From: Clarkia xantiana subsp. parviflora
Taxonomy: Eukaryota > Streptophyta > Magnoliopsida > Myrtales > Onagraceae
Direction: 5' to 3'
Length of the DNA: 64,000 nucleotides
Assembly (NCBI GenBank): GCA_036873135.1
Contig: JAPTYO010000007.1
Span: forward strand, 13,498,763-13,562,762
In this document: positions 14,307-26,432 of the stretch, one piece after another
Layout of the letters: each line of letters starts with the position of its first letter
Numbering within the stretch: the first letter of the stretch is position 1
Made by a program: the position numbers and the translations under genes
Notes under the pieces: model-generated
The model's input: only the letters and a program-made list of their open reading frames with translations
Database searches by the model: none
Told to the model about the DNA's origin: nothing

Positions 14307-16401
14307 ATGGCATCAACAACAACTGCTACAACACTTTCTCAGCTGGCATGCTTTTCTTCAGTTAATCGCCAGCTCCAGCATCGTAAAAATTGTGTGATCC
14401 CTTTCCCCAACTCTCGCTCTAAGGTATGGTTTCTTCCCATCGATTCGTATTGCCTGTTCTATAATCGGATTCGTCCAATTCGATTTCTTGCTGTCCGTGC
14501 TCTAGATATGTAGTGCCATGCTATTACATGATGTGCTTTGCTTGTTTGATGAAGGAAACACGATCTTCATTTTCATTGGACCTGTGATTGCAAATGGTCT
14601 GCTTATCTATGGGTCTTTTGCCTCTGGATGCGACTCAAAGCTTGTACCTTAAGCTTATAAGTTGTTCCGAATACTTTTGCAATTAGGCGTCTGTTGTTCA
14701 ACAAACTGGATCACATTCATAAGCTACTTCTATTATCCAACCTGAAGGAGCTCTGTTCTTTGGAGTAGAATTGCAATTCCATCTCAAGCTGATTGGATAC
14801 TTTGGATCGTGTTAGACGAAAGAATATTAGTTTGGTTAATGTTAGTTGTATTGTCATTAGTTCTTAGCTGTTGACAAGTAGTTACCACCATGTCCTGTTG
14901 TGTGTGTGAAGTTACTTATAAGTTGATGATTTGAACTTTGTCATTGTGGTTGAGAACAAAAATTAAAGATCATTGTTCCTGCTTGACATGTATCACACCT
15001 CTTTCCCTTGTTCCCGAGCCTTTCAATATATATATCTTGTGCCTCATTTGTGCACTTTGGCATGCTGTGCAGCTATCAATCGCCATGACCCTTGAAAAGC
15101 CTGGAGCAGAGTCCACTAGCCCGGTGATTAAAAGAGTGTCAGCTTATGGGGATGATGAATCCATTTTGCACGGCAATGGGACAACCAAGTTGCACAGCTC
15201 ACCCATTGATTCAACTGCCCAGGAACCCGAAAGTACCCCACCTAAAAGCGCAGCAAAAATTCATGATTTTTGTCTTGGAATACCGTTTGGTGAGTCCATT
15301 AGTTGCTCAAAGCATTTTATCGCAGTCTGTGTTTTGGATGCTTAATAGTTTAGGGTTGATGTGTTGGTTGTTAGCTGAACTTCTCTTTGCTAAACTAATA
15401 CATTAGTACACTTTGCTAGATCCGACCATTTTTCTGTTAAGTTTGGGACAAAAAATCTAAAGTGCACAGACATGTTGTCCAATTAGGATGCCAATGCCAT
15501 ACATACACACATTTTCCTTCCAAGGTTAACTGGAAGATGAACTGAGCTAGCAAGTTAGACACCAGTATTAGTTCAACTAGTGAAAAGTCGCTAAAAAAGT
15601 TCAGCTTCAGCTAGCGGTTTTGTTTTAACCCTTATCACTTGTTTCCTCCTCAGGTGGCATAATCTTCGTTGGTGGTCTTATTGGTTTCATTCTGTCTAGA
15701 AATCCAACAGCTCTGCTCTTCGGAGGTGGAATACTAGCTCTAAGCACCCTTAGCCTGAAAATATGGAGTCAGGGAAAGTCGAGTTTGCCATTCATACTAG
15801 GACAAATAGGTAATTTTCCCTACTGATCACCCAATACCAAGGGAACAGCTAAAATGAGGCGTTTTCTGTTGAGTTCAACCATTGTATGTGACTATGAGAC
15901 CCAATATAAATGCGTATATAAAACAGAAAGCAATCCGAATGTTGAAAATTCAAACCTCGACAGAAGACAGCCTCATTTTAGCCTTGTCCAAAGATTATTT
16001 CAGAATTGTGGATATAGTGATGACCCTTTTGCTTCAATTCGAACTTATAGTGTTAGCTGCTGCCCTTCTATGGAAGAACATGCAAACCTACTCCCTGGTA
16101 ATCAAAGCTTCTTCATCGTACCTATGAATTGAAGCTGGATAATGTGTTGCTCATTCTAACACCTTAATGTTTGTTCTACAGACGAAGAAAGTGTTTCCAA
16201 CAGGCTTTTCTGCATTATTGAGGTACTTTCGAGTACTCTTTTTTCTTTTCTCTTCGTATGCATATTTTTAATCCTACTGAAGTCGATTTGTCGACCAATC
16301 GCAGTGCTGCAATGCTATGTTTCTACTCGTATGTGATTGTCTCCGGAGGAAATCCACCGCCGAAAAAGAAGAAGAACGCGAATGTAGCTGTCTCTTCATA
16401 A
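14307..16401 (+). CDS. FAX1: Plastid envelope fatty acid exporter, FAX1-like (TMEM14 family)
   Basis: Six exons (14307-14423, 15073-15289, 15654-15809, 16051-16097, 16182-16222, 16305-16401) give 224 residues in frame. Residues 1-39 are rich in Ser/Thr with few acidic residues, like a chloroplast transit peptide. A hydrophilic, Pro/Ser-rich linker follows. The TMEM14 core begins KIHDFCLGIPFGGIIFVGGLIGFILSRNPTALLFGGGILALSTLSLKIW and ends WKNMQTYSLTKKVFPTGFSALLSAAMLCFYSYVIVSGGNPPPKKKK, with four hydrophobic segments. Arabidopsis FAX1 sits in the inner envelope and moves free fatty acids out of the plastid for lipid and wax assembly. Exon 4 (47 bases) and exon 5 (41 bases) are tiny. The start was set at 14307 because it is the first ATG after a stop-containing leader. 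FAX1 is preferred over other FAX members from the NPPPKK tail. Confidence 0.88.
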
Positions 16402-16869
16402 TGGCCTCCTATTCTTATGTATGGAATGAAAGAACCACTGCATAGTCAGTCATACTAGAGTATTCCATGATGATATATGTATCTATCTATCTATGTAGTC
16501 GACCGTTATCGTCGATGAGTATTGTTTGAGCCGACCCGGAAATTTATTCAATTGAAGTGCCTGCAATAATTGATTACATTCATACTTAGAAATTTGCTGT
16601 AGAACTCTATTTTGATTTTTGGCAAATGAAGTGATAGTAAAACGAAAATGATATGCAATGTGTTGTGTTTGATTTTAGGCACAGTCCAGGCTAACACATC
16701 ACCAAGTAAAAGTTATTTATATCACCCACTACACCTTTTTTTTTTTTAATTTGGAATATTTAACATGAATGGTAAATCATTTTTTATTAATTGAAAAATA
16801 TACAATATAAAAGTGCAACAGGTTCTTTATTTATCTTTTGAGGGCCAAATATACAGTGGGACATTGGTT

Positions 16870-17880
16870 TTTTTAATTGGGACCACGATCTTCCGATTTA
16901 TTTTGCTTATAAATAAATAAAGAAGAAAAATATCATAGTTGACGTTGACTATATAAAAATATAGTTGACTTAAATTTTTGCCATATTTTATGGTTGTTTT
17001 CTGCGAAAATTATGTGTACTCAGAGTACGAGATGATCAATTATACTCAGAGGACTAATATTTTTTATGAGAACTATAGGGAACTATTAGAGAGTGGTGAT
17101 TTAGTAGACCACTAGTCGACGTCGATGCATTATGCAGATTCTTAATTAAATAAACATTTTTGTTTATGCTTAACTTATTAATCTGTGTAAGTCCTAGAAA
17201 ACATTAAAATGTGTTTTCACGTTGAGGTTTTATTTAAAATTAGTAAAATATTATATGTGTCTTGATAAATTTGTTACATTAAGGAAGATACATTAAATTA
17301 AAAATAATTAATAGTAGTTATTAACCCGCGCTTTGCGCGTGATTTTAATTATTTACATGAAAATTTATAATATAATATTATTGACTCGAAACTCTTTTTT
17401 ATATTAATATTAATATATTAAAAGATTATATTCATCGTATTATTAATTAATTAATTTGATACAATGATGTATATTAGTTAGTAATATATAATGTTATACC
17501 ATTCATAAGGTCTTCATCCCTACTCTATATATATTTTTTTTCGTAAATCACTCATAAAAAAAGTTATAACTTCTTAATTACAATGTTTAATAGTAAATAT
17601 ATTATATTATAAATTGAAGAAAATGAATATATTTATATAGAGACTAGAATAATAAAATATTATTTAATGATGAGAAAGCTAATGCGACATATTATTAATT
17701 CTGATTCATTTTAAAACTTAAAATTGTTTTTGATAAAAAAAAAAAAAAACTTAAAATCCAATGATTTTTCCATATGACATTTTTTAACTGATCAAATACA
17801 ATATTTTAGATGTTATATATTATTAGAAATTTCTTTAAAGAAAAAAAAATTGCATCAAACATTCAGTCGATGTTTATTTG
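16870..17880 (+). repeat. Copy 1 of a diverged ~1-kb direct duplication
   Basis: This block realigns with 19558-20520. Shared words in order include ACCACGATCTTCCGATT/ATCACGATCTTTCGATT, ATAGTTGACTTAA, TTTAGTAGACCACTAGTCGA, CTTAATTAAATAAA, TTACATGAAAATTTAT and ACATTCagTCGaTGTTTATTT. I judge it at roughly 80% identity with indels. It has no coding content. Confidence 0.7.
17310..17345. repeat. GC-rich palindrome CCCGCGCTTTGCGCG in AT-rich DNA
   Basis: CGCGC-TTT-GCGCG forms a short stable hairpin preceded by TTATTAAC, an island in otherwise AT-rich DNA. Similar hairpins occur near ends of plant Helitrons, but no CTRR end could be fixed. In the second copy (about 20040) the palindrome has decayed to CCACGTTTTGCATATG. 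Confidence 0.35.
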
Positions 17881-18420
17881 TATGTTAACTTTACGCATAG
17901 TGAGAAGTATATAATATTGAAATGAATATACAATGTAAGTGTTATTCTCGTACACGAAATTTGATAGAATTATAAAAATTTAATGAGAATAAAATTATTA
18001 AAAAAATAAAGATAGTGTGTAATTAAAGAGCGGTGATTATTACACACAATAATAAAATAAGTTCTAAGACTTATGAAAAAAAAAAGGTTCTCGAATCGAA
18101 TTATTAATTAATTAAGATATTTACCTCGAAATTATAAGTCTTCAACCGTAAGCCAACATAGGAATGTCCATCTCCACTTCAGTCGGTGTTTATTTGTCAT
18201 ATATGCTAACTTTGCGCAGCGTGAGAAGTATATAATATTAAATGAATATACAAGTTAAGTGTTATTCTTGTACACGAAAATTTGATAAAATTACAAAAAA
18301 ATTAATGAGAATAAAATTATAAAGAATAAAGATATTGTGCAATTAAAAAGCGGTGATTATTACATGCAAAAACAAAATAAGTTCTAAGACTTATGAAAGC
18401 AAATTGTTTTCATATTTTTT
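17855..18420 (+). repeat. Local tandem duplication, ~250-bp unit, two copies with spacer
   Basis: Copy 1 (about 17868-18085) and copy 2 (about 18180-18400) share GTTTATTTGT, GAGAAGTATATAATATT, AAGTGTTATTCT, TGTACACGAAA (copy 1 CGTACACGAAA), AGCGGTGATTATTACA and AAGTTCTAAGACTTATGAAA in the same order. A related tail is at 20495-20525. Confidence 0.7.
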
Positions 18421-19557
18421 TTTTTTAGAATATAATTCATATATAGTTATTAAAATATTTACCTCCAAAGTATGTACCTTCAACGGTAAGCCAACCTAGG
18501 AATCCCCATCTTCCACTTCGATTCGACCTTTAACCCACATTTGCAGGCTTCCAACTGACTCGATTGGTATCTATTATTACCACATACATCCACCTCTAAA
18601 GGTATGATGAGACATTTGTTACAGAGAGTTGGTTTAACATGGTCAGAAAATGAGGCAAATAAGGAACGAGGGCAAACTGCTTATATCAACTTTTTGTGAT
18701 GTGCAATTTTTATCGAAAATTTTATAATTATTATCAATTTTCCTATACTAATTATTTACCCTAACTACATTCTTGCCCGTGAGCAGAATTTCTGGCTTCG
18801 TATGTGGACATGCTGTTTTTAAAGAGATTTTTTTAGCTGTTTGAATATTATTGTATCTTGAATAATTGCATTTCACCACTAGTTGTTAAGAGCACTTGCT
18901 TTCATGTGGTTTGTCTTTGAAGTCCCATGTCCGAAACTCCATATGGGCATCACCCCACGGTTACCTGAAAGCGAGTAGAACTGGGCTTAACGAGTCGGAG
19001 TAAGAAAGCTCGAACACTTTATATATTATATGGATAATATATTTATGTGATGTAATATGGTATAGAATTTAAATGATTATATTTCAAAAAATGAATTAAT
19101 TTTTATTTTATTGTGATTATGATATTTTGGAATACCAATATGTTCTTTACAAATGGTTTACATGGCGCGGTTTCATATGCTTATAGAGCTGACGTGTTAG
19201 CTATTAGCTCAAGGTTGACCCTATTATCTTATTATATTTCACAATCAGAAATAGTATTATTATTAGATTTAGTTTATTTACCAAAATTCAAAGTTTATCA
19301 TATTTTATTTATCTCCACTATTTTAATAGTGTTTTTTTTATGTAATATATACAGGGTTAATTACCAAATTTTTAGATAATTTTTACATGAAAGTACAATT
19401 TGCTAGCCAGTTTTTTTTTTGTAGCAAATTGCTAGCCGAACTTTTTACTAATGTGTAAGCTCGATCAATTTTTCTATTAATTATGAATGCAATATATTTT
19501 TTAAAATTACTAAAAGTACCTAAAATTTTACTATAATTATAAAATAACCTGATTATT

Positions 19558-20520
19558 TTATTGAGATCACGATCTTTCGATTCTTTTTCTTTAAATAAAG
19601 AAGAAAATGTCGTAGTTGACCCTGACTAAATAAAATATATAGTTGACTTAATTAGTTGCAATATTTATGGTTCTTCTGCAAAAAAAAAAAAAAAAAATTA
19701 TGTCTACCCAGATTACGAGATGCTCAATTTTATATGCGTGGATTTATGAGGACTAATATTTTTTTATGAGAAGTATAGAAAATTATTAGAGATTAGTGAT
19801 TTAGTAGACCACTAGTCGATGCATATTATGCAGATTTTTAATTAAATAAATATTTTTTATGCTTAAGTTATTTATCTGTGTACATCCAAAAGCCAGTAGT
19901 ATTTGTTTTTAAGTTGAGATTTTATTTAAACTAGTAAAATAATATATGTGTTTTGATTAATTTGTTAAATTAAGGTAGATACATTAAATTAAAGAAATAT
20001 ATTTTTTGGCCAAAAAATTAAAAATATATAATACTAATTACTAACCACGTTTTGCATATGATTTTAAGTGTTTACATGAAAATTTATATATTAAAAAAAT
20101 AATTCATCATATTGTTGATTAATTAATTGTATATAGTGGTATATATAAGTTAAAGAAGCTTTTTATATGTATTTTTACATGAAAAATGTATTCGTAAATC
20201 ATAATACTGTGGAAAAGTTATAACTTTTTAATTACAATATTTAATAGTAAATAATATTATAATATAAAAAATTATAATATAAATTAAAGAAAATAAATAT
20301 ATTTCTATAAATATTAATTATAAAATATAATTTAATAAAGACAAATAAGTAATATAACATATTGAATCGAATGCAATTTATAGTCTAGAACTATTAGTTT
20401 CGATTTTGGTTTCACCATTTGATATTTTTAAGAATAATAATTACAATCTTTTAAATCGTATATATTATTAGAAAGTTCTTTCAAGAATAAAACTACATCT
20501 AACATTCGATCGGTGTTTAT
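19558..20520 (+). repeat. Copy 2 of the diverged ~1-kb direct duplication
   Basis: Partner of 16870-17880. A further short direct repeat (ACCAAAATTCAAAG-TTATCAT-TTTTATTTATCT-CACTATTTTAATAGT) flanks this copy, at 19279-19330 and 20528-20582. This suggests the block may be one insertion bounded by repeats. Confidence 0.65.
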
Positions 20521-20735
20521 TTAAATTTACCAAAATTCAAAGCTTATCATCTTTTATTTATCTTCACTATTTTAATAGTTTTTTAGGTATATTTTTATGT
20601 GTATAATGATAATAATGTATATGATCTGAATATGATTCCTTATATAAAAAAAAAAAGGATTCCACCGCGTTGATTCAACTTCACACGCAAATAAATATCA
20701 TAGCCGACACCACATCCACATTCAACAACTCTCTC

Positions 20736-20744
20736 TATATAGTA
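20736..20744 (+). promoter_or_regulatory. Putative TATA box of the CML gene
   Basis: TATATAGTA, preceded by a CT-rich stretch, lies 80-88 bases upstream of the start codon at 20824, within the usual range. Confidence 0.5.
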
Positions 20745-20823
20745 TTTATTTATAGGTTATCTCCTTACACTACTCCTACGACCAAAATCAATCCTACTTC
20801 CCAACACCAGAAAGCCCAAGAAA

Positions 20824-22031
20824 ATGTCCGGATATCCACCAAACTACGGCGGTGGCGGATACGGTCCACCGGGGGGACAACCCCCTTACGGTGGCGCCCC
20901 ACCTTACGGCGCCGCCCCATACGGCGCACCTCCCCCGGGCGACAAGCCCCATAAGGCCGAAAAGCCATACAAGGATCAGACAGCACCCGGCGGCTACGCC
21001 CCGTACGCCGCCCCACCCTACGGCGCCGCCCCATACGGTGCACCTCCCTCCGGCGACAAGCCCTACAAGCCGCCCAAGGACCACGCCGGAGGCTACGACC
21101 CGTACGGTGCCCCTTCCGCCCCGCCATCTCACGGTGGTGGCTACCCGCCTCCCCCGGGGGCCTACGGGAACCCGTTTGCAGCCCTGACGCCGTCGCAGTT
21201 CCCACCAGGGACGGACCCGAGCATCATATCGGGGTTCACCATGGCGGATCAGGACCGGAGCGGGTTCATCGATGATAAAGAGCTGCAGAGGGCGCTTTCT
21301 GGGTATAGCCAGAGCTTCAGCATGAGGACGGTTCATCTTCTCATGTACCTTTTCACTAACACCAATACCAGAAAGATCGGTGAGCTAATTTCTTAATTAA
21401 TTACAACAGTAACTACTCTTTATATATATATATATATCAAATAAAATAAATAAATATCTAACTTGGCACAAATTATTGGAACAGGGCCCAAGGAGTTCAT
21501 CGCAGTGTTCTACAGTCTCCAGAATTGGAGGGTACGTATATATACATATATAATATTCAATAATAATAACTAAAGTAAAAAGAAAGAATTTTGTTGGTAA
21601 AAAACTAAATTTGATTGGGAGTTAATATCATATTATTCTTGTATAGGGTATATTTGAGAGATTCGACAGAGACAGGAGCGGAAAGATCGACAGCAACGAG
21701 CTGAGGGAAGCTCTTCATAGCTTAGGTTATTCGGTGTCACCTATTGTGCTGGATCTTCTCATCTCCAAGTTTGATAAGAGCGGCGGCAGAAATAGGGCAA
21801 TTGAATATGACAACTTCATCGAGTATGTATATTATATTATATATCATTGATTGATTATTTAAGCAGCAATAATTGTTGTTCTTATGGTGTTGAAATAAAT
21901 GATGCAGGTGTTGCTTGACGGTGAAGGGACTAACGGAGAAGTTCAAGGAGAAAGACACAACTTACTCTGGTTCCGCTTCCTTCAGCTATGAAGCCTTCAT
22001 GCTCACTGTTCTCCCTTTCCTTATTGCCTAA
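20824..22031 (+). CDS. Calcium-binding penta-EF-hand-like protein, CML49/CML50 type
   Basis: Four exons (20824-21379, 21485-21531, 21647-21822, 21908-22031) give 300 residues. Residues 1-125 are a low-complexity Gly/Pro/Tyr region built from YGAAPYGAPP-like repeats, as in ALG-2/sorcin-type PEF proteins and plant CML49/50. EF-hand loops are visible at 142-153 (DQDRSGFIDDKE) and 208-219 (DRDRSGKIDSNE), both with all ligand positions filled. A third hand (DKSGGRNRAIEYDNF) is degenerate in the way usual for this subfamily, and the protein ends FMLTVLPFLIA. It is probably a calcium sensor that docks to membranes or partners through the Gly/Pro tail; the partner is unknown. High GC in exon 1 (codon-third G/C) contrasts with the AT-rich flanks and opens meaningless frames on the other strand. 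Confidence 0.93.
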
Positions 22032-22510
22032 CTTCAATTGTTCAGAAATGTTTTTATTTTTCCAGTTTTTGGAGTTTGGTCTCATGTAATTTCCTTATCC
22101 TTTTTATTATAATAATATCGACGACTCATTTGTATTATTTGGTGTTTCTTGGTCTATTTTAATAATGAGAATAAATTTACTTTTTCTTTAATGTAGTAGT
22201 AGTATGAGTTGTTCACATTTTAGCGAGTTGAGTATTAATTGAATGGCTTACTTAAAAAAAAAAAATTAGCGGGGCTTCTGAAAATGTCAATGATGCGGTC
22301 ATATTCTTTCTACTATGTGTTTTTTAAAAGTGGAAGGCATAATTTGATTTGGTGGTGGATGAGGCAACTTAATTTCTTTATATAATTATTATTTTCAAGT
22401 TGACACCGATGTATCATAAATAACGGCTTAAAGGATTCGCAGTTCCTTAATAATATATATGTTGATAATGTATTTTAATGTGATGTATGGAAAAGTTTTT
22501 ATTTATTTTA

Positions 22511-22781
22511 GGGTTAATATGTATTCTGATCCAACACATTTGATTATTTTTGGATTTTTTAGTAACGTTTATTTTTATGTATATTTTTGATATAATACAT
22601 TTACAACTTTTACGTTTTTTGTGCATCCGCTAGTTGACTGTCAATTTTGAACGTTATAGTAAATTAACGATTCACTAACGAATATACCAAAAGTGTATAA
22701 GTTGCAAACGTATTGCACTAAAAGTTAAAAAAAAATGTTGCACAAAAAATAGTCAAATATATATTAAAAGACTTATTAACC
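22511..22781. mobile_element. Small inverted-repeat element related to the GGTTAATA family
   Basis: It begins GGGTTAATATGTATTC and ends TTATTAACC. The inner parts are inversely similar (TTTTTTGTGCA, and TTACAACTTTTACG against ACTTATACACTTTTGG). No exact 9-bp duplication is found outside the ends, so it is an old or edge-damaged copy. Non-coding. Confidence 0.45.
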
Positions 22782-22799
22782 ATCTTTATTAATAGAGTG

Positions 22800-23356
22800 T
22801 ATTTCTTATAATTATGACTCATTTTTTTCTATAGTTTCTTAAGTTTTAAAAAAAATGTAAAAATGCAGTGTATATATATATATATATTCTATTATTTTAT
22901 TTCTAATTTATTATTGTTGAGAATATTTCTTTATAAACGCTGTTGAGAAGTTTGATAATAAAATATTTAAATAATAAAATTAAGTAATTTATGTATGGAT
23001 ATGATTCAAATTCCACGGCAGCACGTTGCAATAATTCCTACTAGGTCAACACGGTTGCTATTTGCTTCTCGGTCAAACAGGCAGCTCCACAGGTTGACCA
23101 AAATACCAAGTGCCAACTAGGCATTTATATCAATTTCTAGCAAGATACTACCGTTCCTCCTGGTTTAGTGGTCTAGGAAAACAACTTAAATGCATCTTTT
23201 GCTATGACACTAAAATTTATGGTTCAAATACTTTATAAATCGATGCAATGCAGATCACATGATTAAAAATGCAACTTCATATCCATAATCATTTTAGGTA
23301 GTTCTTTTCAAACAACTGCTAAGTCAAACTTTAGAACACTATAAGCTTCAAGCACA
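22800..23356. other. Intergenic DNA between CML gene and Gypsy element
   Basis: AT-rich and non-coding, with a (TA)n run near 22871. Nothing else recognised. Confidence 0.5.
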
Positions 23357-23361
23357 TATGG

Positions 23362-24270
23362 TGATGGATATACGCCAAATTTGAACTCGTTGACTTCCGA
23401 ATCGTCTTATTTTTATCACCCCGTTAATGATTGTAAATCGAAACTTCAACCCGAACATTTCGCGAGAACACCAACGGACCGGACGAGGCCGAAGCGCTCG
23501 TCCGGCCGAGTCAGACTCACCTAGGTGAGGTCGGGTGGCCACACCCGACCCGATCTCCCCTAGGGGGGATAGGGTTGGCCAACCCTATCTCCCCTAGGAG
23601 GGGTTGGGTGGCCTCACCCAACCCCTACCCTTGGGGGTCGGATTTTCCTTCCCCCCAAGGGCCCCGGCACCATTCTCGAACTCCCATACTCGGTTTATTT
23701 CCGCCAACCTTCTCCGTATCCTAAGGTCTTAATTACGTACTTAAAGGTTAGTTAACTGTGTTTAAAGGTTAACGATGTCATTAAGCCACCTTAATGACAC
23801 CGTTGCCTATAAATACCACACCTCCACTATTCATTTGATCATCTTGGCAAGTTGCATAATTTTGCTCTGACATCTCTCTAGCTTTATCTCTCTAAAACCG
23901 TACTGACTTAGGCATCGGAGAGGGTTCATCAGGCACCACCCCCCTCTGTACCTGGTACTGCTCCTCTTGCAGGGTGGCAAGGAGAAGAGAACCAAGGAAG
24001 CAGAAGAGCATAGAGCAGAAGGACAAGCCCAGGGGGTAAGAAGTACAAGCCTCAGGGGGTCAGAAGGAGAGAAGGAAAGGAGGTCAGAAGGAGAGAAGGA
24101 AAGGAGGTCAGAAGGAGAAAAGAGAAGGACATATATCAGAACGACTACCCAAGGGAGCAGAAGGTCATGGATCAGAACGACTAGCCCTAGGAACACTGAA
24201 CCCGACATTTCATTAGTGGGAGATAAATTCTAGATTGACGACCCGTTGACCTAGACTTTATAACCTAACA
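23362..24270 (+). repeat. 5' LTR of the Gypsy element (909 bp)
   Basis: It matches the 3' LTR nearly base for base apart from length changes. It holds CTATAAATA (about 23808), a likely TATA box, and palindromic CCTAGGGG blocks around 23560. It also holds a 24-bp purine-rich tandem unit (GGTCAGAAGGAGAGAAGG...) at about 24057-24125, with two full copies plus a partial one. Confidence 0.92.
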
Positions 24271-24290
24271 CTTGGCGCCGTCCGTGGGCT
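24271..24290 (+). promoter_or_regulatory. Primer-binding site region of the Gypsy element
   Basis: TTGGCGCCGTCCGTGGG follows the LTR end by one base. TGGCGCC-type sites are widespread in plant Gypsy elements. I have not assigned the tRNA. Confidence 0.6.
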
Positions 24291-24321
24291 TCGAACAGAA
24301 AGCCTGGCAATAACAAGAGCA

Positions 24322-24717
24322 ATGACGAACAGCTTAGTATCTAGACATCACCGCCCACCTGGGGGCAATAGGCGAAAGAGACAGCCTATACCTCCAGCAA
24401 GGCAGCCTAACCCAGAGAAACTGCCTGCACACCCAGAGCCTCAGGTAGCCCTACAGGCACCCCAGCCTAACAAGCAGGGAGGAGGACCTTCACGCCCAGC
24501 TGGCTAGGAGGCTTCCACAGCTTCAACTCCATTGACTAGGAAGCCACAGGGAGAAAGGGAGCAACAGGGAGTGCCATCCCAATACACGGCACCTCCTGAA
24601 GGATACTACTATGATGCGCAACCTCAAGGATATCCATATGGAATACTAACCCAAAGGAATGACAACCGCGCCCACACAACATACACACAGGGAGCGCCTC
24701 GGATGAGCTACTAGCTT
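24322..24717 (+). pseudogene. gag-like remnant of the Gypsy element
   Basis: One frame begins MTNSLVSRHHRPPGGNRRKRQPIPP, meets a TAG at 24508, and goes on in the same frame to TYTQGAPRMSY before a second stop. It is Pro/Gln/Arg-rich and hydrophilic, as expected for the N-terminal part of a Tat-type gag. No capsid or zinc-knuckle motif is visible, so the identification rests on position. Confidence 0.4.
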
Positions 24718-26169
24718 ACAGAGAGACCCTAAGGAATAGGCAGGAAAGGCAACACCGACAGGAAGGAGAAGAAGCTCATGAAGAGGAGCAAATCCCAATG
24801 GAAGAACGCCACTCGCACCCTCGAACAGGGCAGCGAGGAGAACAAAGGAGAGACAACCAAAGGCCACACCCAGGGGGAAGGCAGCAATCTGTGCCTCCAA
24901 GGCAGCAACAGACACAACAGGATGTCAGGGCATACACCCCTCTGGGGGCAGATAGACAGGCAAGACCTCCAAGGAGGCATGAATTCAACCAAGTACCCCA
25001 ACAGGGACATACACCGCACTAAGGGAGGACATACATGCCAGACCAACAAGGATATAGGAGTTCCAACATCTACCCTGGCAATGTACACATACAGTCCGTA
25101 TCACCACAAACATGACCAATGGACATACCAAGGAAAGCTCAAAGGGAGGGACATAGTCCCAACAACACAACAAGGCAACCACCTACCCATGATACAGCAC
25201 GACAGGTACAAACCCTTCATGCATTACAACCCTTGGCACACATCCCCATAAGACAGGGGAGCAGTCGAAAAGACAAGAATTTGAACAGGGGACTCATAGA
25301 GTACCACACCATGTTAGTACATAGCTACTACAATGGGAAGTCTCATGGAGAGACATAGTGAAGTGAGATCACACATAGCATACATGAAGGATACACCTCC
25401 ACCTAGTCCGCCTTGCAAGGATGCGACCTTATATTCCTCAAGTGGAAGGAATACACACAGACTACTGGAGGAAGACAGCTACATTACCAAGGAAGCAAGG
25501 GGTATCAACACCCCACAATCATATCCTTCCCATATCCTCTTATTTAATTTAACTGCATAACAAGTCAACTCCCTAAAAGGGGTATATTTTGATACTTGAT
25601 ATCAACATGTTTTCCAAGAAAGACCATACCGGACGCCTTCGGGCTCCGTGGTATATGTATACACAGGGGGACCACTAGAAGAATCCGTAAAAGGCCGTCG
25701 CCAATCAAGGGATGCACAAGAAACAGATTTCTCAATCTCAAAGGGCACCTATAAGGTCAAGACTCTGGGAAAGATCACCAAGATGGATGGTTCATTTCCA
25801 AAAATAAGTTGAGCACTCCCAACAACCTATAGAGGAACTACCATGAAGGCCACAAAGGATTACCCCCACTATAAACTTCCACTATGCATCCTAGGACCAA
25901 GTCTGTCAAAGGATCCCATCGGGCATTGGTGCGCAAGGGGGGCACCAGTTACAACATGCCCTCCCCACAAACACATTAGCATAAGAGGGGGTAGCCGCGA
26001 ACACATCCCTCCAAAAATGGAGGAAACCACATCACATGGGCAACGCCCACCATCAGACGGACACCAAGCCTAGCAAAGGAAGAATGGCGACACCATCATC
26101 AAGCTTTTAAAAAGGGATATGGAAAACATAGTATTTCCACACAATGATATATTAGTCATAAGAGAGAAA

Positions 26170-26290
26170 TCACCAACTTTGACATGAAGAGAACCATAGT
26201 GCATGAAGGAAGTCCGCTAGACATCTCCTATGACCAATCATTGATGATACTAGAGAAGAGTCAGGCATACCTAATACCAAATGACCCCCT
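26170..26290 (+). pseudogene. Relic of a retroviral-type aspartic protease
   Basis: The translation NFDMKRTIVHEGSPLDISYDQSLMILEK resembles the plant Gypsy protease block around V-D-x-G-S-S-x-D-I-L-Y. The catalytic Asp has become His (VHEGSP) and flanking frames are broken, so no activity is possible. This is the only pol-like piece I can recognise in the interior. Confidence 0.5.
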
Positions 26291-26369
26291 ACTAGTAAAG
26301 GTGGTCAGAACATCAACACACCCATTAGGGACACGGCACTGCAAATGAACCAGAAATAAGGGTGGAACA

Positions 26370-26432
26370 CATATCCTTACAAGTATCCTTACAAGTATCC
26401 TTACAAGTATCCTTACAAGTATCCTTCCATTT
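26370..26432 (+). repeat. 12-bp tandem repeat (TATCCTTACAAG), about five copies
   Basis: Near-perfect head-to-tail copies inside the decayed Gypsy interior, typical of replication slippage. Confidence 0.8.

Larger units (their letters stand above)
16560..20640. other. 4-kb AT-rich intergenic region with internal duplications
   Basis: No gene recognised. The DNA is AT-rich and made largely of duplicated blocks listed separately. Reading frames here (for example 19113-19379) are low-complexity and show no family features. Confidence 0.6.

Noticed and set aside
18890..19030. Possible further SINE (GTTAAGAGCACTTGC ... GTCCGAAACTCC)
   Set aside because: Only weak box-like sequences, and no second copy in the window to support it.
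20765..21336. Antisense Arg/Gly-rich frames of 146-180 codons
   Set aside because: Shadows of the Gly/Pro/Tyr-rich first exon of the CML gene.
24646..25358. Several frames of 70-157 codons on both strands after gag
   Set aside because: Overlapping, low-complexity and without motifs. The sequence is purine/CCA-rich, which suppresses stops by composition.
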